Part shown: positions 60,822 to 64,000 of the stretch, piece by piece | Layout of the letters: each line of letters opens with the position of its first letter | Numbering within the stretch: position 1 is the first letter of the stretch | NCBI RefSeq assembly: GCF_025499465.1 | Contig: NZ_JAIMCA010000003.1 | Coordinates: forward strand, 496,001 to 560,000 | DNA: 64,000 nucleotides | Reading direction: 5' to 3' | Origin: Allobosea sp. BH3 | Lineage (GTDB): Bacteria > Pseudomonadota > Alphaproteobacteria > Rhizobiales > Beijerinckiaceae | Position numbers and translations under genes: made by a program | Notes under the pieces: generated by a model | Seen by the model: the letters and a program-made list of their open reading frames with translations, nothing else | The model's database searches: none | What the model was told of the DNA's origin: nothing

Positions 60822-62741
60822 ATGAAATGGGGTTCCCTCGCCAAGCAGGAACGCAGGAAGCTCACGCGGTCCGTATCTCGTTTCCTGGCGTACTGCGATC
60901 TGATCCGGCATTGCCGACCCTATGTAGACTCCCATGGCTCGTTCGCGATCGTCGTCGTGCTGCCCCCGGAAGGGAACATCGACCAGTACAAGGAAGCTGC
61001 GCTGTTCGCTTTCGCGGAGCCTGAACCGCGGTCGCGCTTCGACTTCGAGAAGACGAACTATCTGATCGCTGACAAGGACTGGAGCCGCAAGGAACGGCTA
61101 ACCCTCGAAGGGTTGGTCAATTACGACCGCCTCGTCGTGCTCGCGAGGAACCGGTCGGACGTTCATGAGAAGGGCCTCGCGGTGGCGGATGCCGTCATCA
61201 CCCTCGGCCCGCCCGAGGTCGGTCACGTTGTGGCCGCGGCCCGTCTCTGCCTGAAGCAGCACATCGGCGAGAACCTGGCGCGCGAAGTCGCGGGCATGCC
61301 GCTCGACCTGATCGCGGCGACGGTTCGACGCGGTCGGCCCGTGGAACGGTCGGCCGAGATGGTCCGGATCATGATGCGTAAGCAGGAGAAGCCCGAGGCC
61401 GGTCAAGTCGGCGTCGAGGCCCTCCACGGTTTCGGCGAGGCGGCAACCTGGGCACGCGAGCTCGCCACCGACCTGAAGGATTGGCAAGCCGGCAGGATCG
61501 CATGGGGCGACGTCGACCGTGGCATCCTGCTAAGCGGCCCACCGGGTGTCGGGAAAACGACCTTTGCTATGGCCCTGGCCACGACCTGTGGAGCTCATCT
61601 CGTCGTCGGTTCGATCGCAAGGTGGCAAGCTCGCGGGCACCTCGGAGACATGTTGAAGGCCATGCGAGCCGCCTTCGAAGAGGCGAAGCAGCGCGCCCCC
61701 GCGATCGTGTTTATTGACGAGGTCGATGCCGTCGGCTCGCGGGAGGATTTCCGCGGCCACAGCGCGCAGTACAACACGGAGGTCGTGGCCGCTCTGTTGG
61801 AGTGCATCGACGGCGTCGACGGGCGTGACGGCGTCATCGTCGTCGGCGCCTGCAATCATCCTCACAAGCTCGACCCGGCCCTCGTCAGGCCCGGAAGGCT
61901 CGACAGGCATGTCAGGATCCCGCTGCCCGATGGCGCCGCCCGTGAAGGGATCATCCGGTTGCATCTCGCCGGGGACCTGGCCGATCACGATGTCAGCCAG
62001 GTCGTCCGGCGGACGGAGGGGTGGAGCGGCGCCGGCTTGGAGAAGCTGGTTCGCGAGGCCCGTCGCGTCGCCAGGCGCGGGCGTAGACCCGTGTCGTCAT
62101 CGGACCTGGAAGCGTCGCTGCCGAAGCGGATCGCCATTCCGGAAGAACTGCTGCGACGGGCCGCGATCCACGAGTGCGGTCACGCCATCGCGTTCCTCTC
62201 TTTCGGGCACCCGTTCGAGGCGCTGGAGCTGTACGACGTGTCGGAGGGAGCGGACGGCTACCAGCCGCTGGGGTTCATTCAGATGACAGGCATTGAGCCG
62301 CGGGCGTCGACCGCCGCCACGATTCGCGACGATATCTGCGGACTGCTCGGCGGCATGGCTGCGGAGGAAGTGTTGCTCGGCGCTCGATCATCGTCGGGCG
62401 GCGGCGCCCGGGATAGCGATCTGCATCGGGCCACCCTTGCCGCGGTTCGGCTCGAGGCGTCGTTCGGTCTCGGGGCCGGGATGTCGTTCATCGCGGAGGA
62501 TCGCGAGGCTGATCTGATGTCCGCTCTCCGACTGTCCGGCGACTTGCGGTCAAAGGTCGACAAGACCCTTGCGGGGGAGATGGCCAGAGCCTGCGCGATC
62601 ATCGAAGCCCGTCGGGGGCCCTTGCTGAAGGTCAGCAACGAGTTACTGGTGAGGCGGCGGCTTTCGAGTGACGAGTTTCGAGGAATGATCTCGAGCGATG
62701 AGCGCGCGGAAGGCGAAGGCCAGAATGCTTTCCCACACTAG
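60822..62741 (+). CDS. Soluble FtsH-like AAA+ zinc metalloprotease
   Basis: 639 residues. An N-terminal domain of about 200 residues has no transmembrane helix, unlike true FtsH. The AAA+ module has Walker A GPPGVGKT (about 239-246), Walker B IVFIDEVDAVG (about 294) and an arginine-finger region VRPGRLDRHVRIPLP. The M41-type peptidase has the zinc motif HECGH (450-454) and the third ligand Asp in GGARDSDLHRAT. All catalytic residues are present, so it is predicted to be active. It should degrade a specific cytosolic target, perhaps presented by the upstream ParA-like or 107-residue protein. ATG 60822. Confidence 0.8.
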   Translation: MKWGSLAKQERRKLTRSVSRFLAYCDLIRHCRPYVDSHGSFAIVVVLPPEGNIDQYKEAALFAFAEPEPRSRFDFEKTNYLIADKDWSRKERLTLEGLVNYDRLVVLARNRSDVHEKGLAVADAVITLGPPEVGHVVAAARLCLKQHIGENLAREVAGMPLDLIAATVRRGRPVERSAEMVRIMMRKQEKPEAGQVGVEALHGFGEAATWARELATDLKDWQAGRIAWGDVDRGILLSGPPGVGKTTFAMALATTCGAHLVVGSIARWQARGHLGDMLKAMRAAFEEAKQRAPAIVFIDEVDAVGSREDFRGHSAQYNTEVVAALLECIDGVDGRDGVIVVGACNHPHKLDPALVRPGRLDRHVRIPLPDGAAREGIIRLHLAGDLADHDVSQVVRRTEGWSGAGLEKLVREARRVARRGRRPVSSSDLEASLPKRIAIPEELLRRAAIHECGHAIAFLSFGHPFEALELYDVSEGADGYQPLGFIQMTGIEPRASTAATIRDDICGLLGGMAAEEVLLGARSSSGGGARDSDLHRATLAAVRLEASFGLGAGMSFIAEDREADLMSALRLSGDLRSKVDKTLAGEMARACAIIEARRGPLLKVSNELLVRRRLSSDEFRGMISSDERAEGEGQNAFPH

Positions 62742-62799
62742 CTGTACCACCCGCAGGAACGCGCGCCTGATGACGCCCTCGGGCATTTCCTTCTAATCC

Positions 62800-62868
62800 G
62801 GAGTTGCACACAGGCGGAGCGGCTACGGCGCTATTGAGGGGCGCGCCGCTCCGCCCATGCACAACTCC
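62800..62868. repeat. Long imperfect hairpin after the FtsH-like gene
   Basis: Arms 62800-62823 and 62845-62868 pair: 7 bp at the outer end (GGAGTTG/CAACTCC) and 11 bp at the inner end (GGCGGAGCGGC/GCCGCTCCGCC) around a 21-nt loop. It may terminate the FtsH-like transcript or be a small repeat element. Confidence 0.55.
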
Positions 62869-62960
62869 TATCCGCCGAGGCAAGCAGCGCACGCGCCGGG
62901 CCCGTTGCACGCGAATCCTAAACGCCGCTTCCAACCCGCCAAGCGGGAGACCTACTGCGC

Positions 62961-63036
62961 TTTTTTTACAAATGTGAGTTTTCCACACTGTCTAAAACGA
63001 GCGTTGATTGGCGCAACTCCATTTGTAAAGAAAAAA
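62961..63036. repeat. AT-rich inverted repeat next to ssb
   Basis: A 10-bp perfect inverted repeat (TTTACAAATG at 62965-62974, CATTTGTAAA at 63020-63029) flanked by a T7 run and an A-rich run, 76 nt overall. It is much poorer in GC than the rest of the window and sits exactly between the defence-like region and ssb. It could be a small mobile-element or integration scar. No transposase is present. Confidence 0.4.
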
Positions 63037-63057
63037 GGCGTTGTATAACAACGCCTT
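63035..63057 (-). terminator. Rho-independent terminator of ssb
   Basis: A 9-bp perfect stem (AAGGCGTTG/CAACGCCTT) with a 5-nt loop, followed on the minus strand by a T6 run, 37 nt after the ssb stop. Confidence 0.9.
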
Positions 63058-63094
63058 AAGGTCAATAACTTTACTATTGCGATGGAGGTCGTGC

Positions 63095-63655
63095 CTAGAA
63101 CGGAATATCGTCGTCGAGATGGCTGGACGAGGAGCGACCGCCGCCGCCACCGCTTCCACCGCCGCTGCCCGACATGGCCGGCTGGCGCGAGCCGCCGCCG
63201 CCCATCGCACCGGAGCGGCCGAAGGAAGAGCCGCCGCCGCCCGAGCGATCCTCGACATAGCCGCCGCCACCGCCGCCTTCGCTATATTCGTCACCGCCGC
63301 CCTGGCGGCTGTCGAGAATGGTGAGCTCGCCGCGGAAGCGCTGCAGCACGATTTCGGTCGTGTATTTCTCGACGCCCGACTGGTCCTGCCACTTCCGGGT
63401 CTGAAGCTGGCCCTCGATGTAGATCTTCGAGCCCTTCTTCAGATACTGCTCCGCCACCTTCGCCAGGTTCTCGTTGAAGATCACGACGGAGTGCCACTCG
63501 GTGCGCTCCTTGCGCTCGCCGCTCTGCTTGTCGCGCCAGGTCTCCGACGTGGCGATCCGCAGATTGACGACGGGCTCGCCGCTGCCGAGCCGGCGCACCT
63601 CGGGGTCCCGCCCCAGATTGCCGACCAGAATGACCTTGTTGACGCTGCCAGCCAT
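63095..63655 (-). CDS. ssb: Single-stranded DNA-binding protein
   Basis: 186 residues: OB-fold ([51 protein letters not shown]), a long Gly/Ser-rich linker, and the conserved C-terminal acidic tip LDDDIPF that recruits repair proteins. It is a core replication and repair protein. A LexA-type box lies 93 nt upstream, so it may be SOS-induced. It follows bioY on the same strand, a typical rhizobial context. Confidence 0.98.
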   Translation of the reverse strand: MAGSVNKVILVGNLGRDPEVRRLGSGEPVVNLRIATSETWRDKQSGERKERTEWHSVVIFNENLAKVAEQYLKKGSKIYIEGQLQTRKWQDQSGVEKYTTEIVLQRFRGELTILDSRQGGGDEYSEGGGGGGYVEDRSGGGGSSFGRSGAMGGGGSRQPAMSGSGGGSGGGGGRSSSSHLDDDIPF

Positions 63656-63747
63656 GAGAGGCTCCACTTCCTGCGCACTAAAAACACGAAACCCGGCCAC
63701 ATGACCGGAGCCGAACCCTATCGGCTTGCCCGGTCAATATCAATCAT

Positions 63748-63762
63748 GTTCCCGTTTTGTTC
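63748..63762. promoter_or_regulatory. LexA-type box upstream of ssb
   Basis: GTTC at 63748-63751 and 63759-63762 with the spacer CCGTTTT (GAAC-N7-GAAC on the coding strand of ssb), 93 nt before the ssb ATG. In many alphaproteobacteria the ssb region carries an SOS box. Confidence 0.6.
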
Positions 63763-63771
63763 AATAGGCTT

Positions 63772-63792
63772 CAACCGGGTTTTCCCCGGTTG
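63772..63792 (-). terminator. Candidate terminator downstream of bioY
   Basis: An 8-bp inverted repeat (CAACCGGG/CCCGGTTG) with a 5-nt loop, 51 nt after the bioY stop codon. The T run is lacking, so efficiency is uncertain. Confidence 0.45.
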
Positions 63793-63842
63793 ATTCGCGA
63801 GAGCAGAAGCGGCGGGCTTGCTTGCCGCTCCTTCTCTTAGGA

Positions 63843-64000
63843 TCAGCCTCGCGGCGCGAAGGCCTTCAGCGTCGCCGCCGCGAGGGCAGACTTCAGGATC
63901 GCGCCGAGGATGAAGGGCATAGCGCCGAGGGCGATGGCCTTCTCCACGCCGATGAAGGTCGCCAGCCAAGCCGTGCCGAGCACGAGGCAGAGACCGTTGC
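63843..64000 (-). CDS. bioY: BioY biotin transporter, 3' end (5' part outside window)
   Basis: The last 51 codons of a membrane protein, with the BioY family ending: LCLVLGTAWL, then KAIALGAMPFILGAILKSALAAATLKAF. BioY is the substrate-binding S component of an ECF-type biotin importer. The 5' end lies beyond position 64000, so the start and any riboswitch are not visible. ssb follows downstream on the same strand with its own LexA-type box between. Confidence 0.8.
   Translation of the reverse strand, partial: NGLCLVLGTAWLATFIGVEKAIALGAMPFILGAILKSALAAATLKAFAPRG

Noticed and set aside
1-64000. CRISPR arrays, tRNA or rRNA genes
   Set aside because: No regularly spaced direct repeats and no cloverleaf-type or rRNA sequence were recognised.

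Overview
The window is GC-rich throughout and reads as an alphaproteobacterial, most likely hyphomicrobial (Rhizobiales; Bosea- or Methylobacterium-like), chromosome or large replicon. The clues are an HWE-type histidine kinase, the imuA-imuB-dnaE2 mutasome, LexA-type boxes of the alphaproteobacterial GTTC-N7-GTTC form, and repeated promoter elements matching the alphaproteobacterial general-stress sigma factor EcfG (GGAAC-N16/17-NGTT). The genus is inference. I saw no tRNA, rRNA, CRISPR array, transposase or integrase.

Region 1 (1-15.4 kb): a PhnA-like membrane protein, a DUF892 ferritin-like protein, a response regulator converging on an HWE kinase, an RHH regulator with a PHB-depolymerase-type esterase, an SbmA/YddA-type ABC transporter, a GT4 glycosyltransferase, a large KatE catalase, then a compact run of six overlapping genes (GT2, GT28-like, acyl-CoA-dehydrogenase-like, PIG-L deacetylase, NodS-like methyltransferase, GT2) that probably builds an unknown modified sugar or glycolipid.

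Region 2 (15.4-41.8 kb): a stress block. It holds SDRs, a SemiSWEET, a ThDP enzyme, a cysteine hydrolase, an alkyladenine glycosylase, a zinc alcohol dehydrogenase, small membrane and CsbD-type proteins, an apparently circularly permuted ROK protein, two Ku genes, LigD, a DnaQ-like exonuclease, a HARP-like protein, a transglutaminase-like protein and exonuclease III. Many of these genes sit just downstream of an EcfG-type promoter, so the block looks like a general-stress-response regulon centred on oxidative and DNA damage, including non-homologous end joining.

Region 3 (41.8-50.7 kb): imuA-imuB-dnaE2 behind a triple LexA half-site array, then a stand-alone LigD-type DNA ligase with its own EcfG-type promoter, and several small hypothetical genes.

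Region 4 (50.9-62.9 kb): a defence-like island. It contains a two-gene CBASS (patatin-like effector plus CD-NTase), two TIR/deoxyribosyltransferase-like proteins, a three-gene operon (NdpA-like nucleoid-associated protein, a membrane protein and a 41-codon reading frame) with an upstream LexA-type box, an orphan gene, and an uncharacterised module: a tandem-HTH regulator facing a ParA-like protein with a degenerate P-loop, a small protein and a soluble FtsH-like AAA+ metalloprotease, with three TATATA-type repeats in the divergent promoter region. The last two loci are the best candidates for undescribed systems.

Region 5 (62.9-64 kb): return to core genes, ssb (LexA-type box upstream, strong terminator) and the 3' end of bioY.
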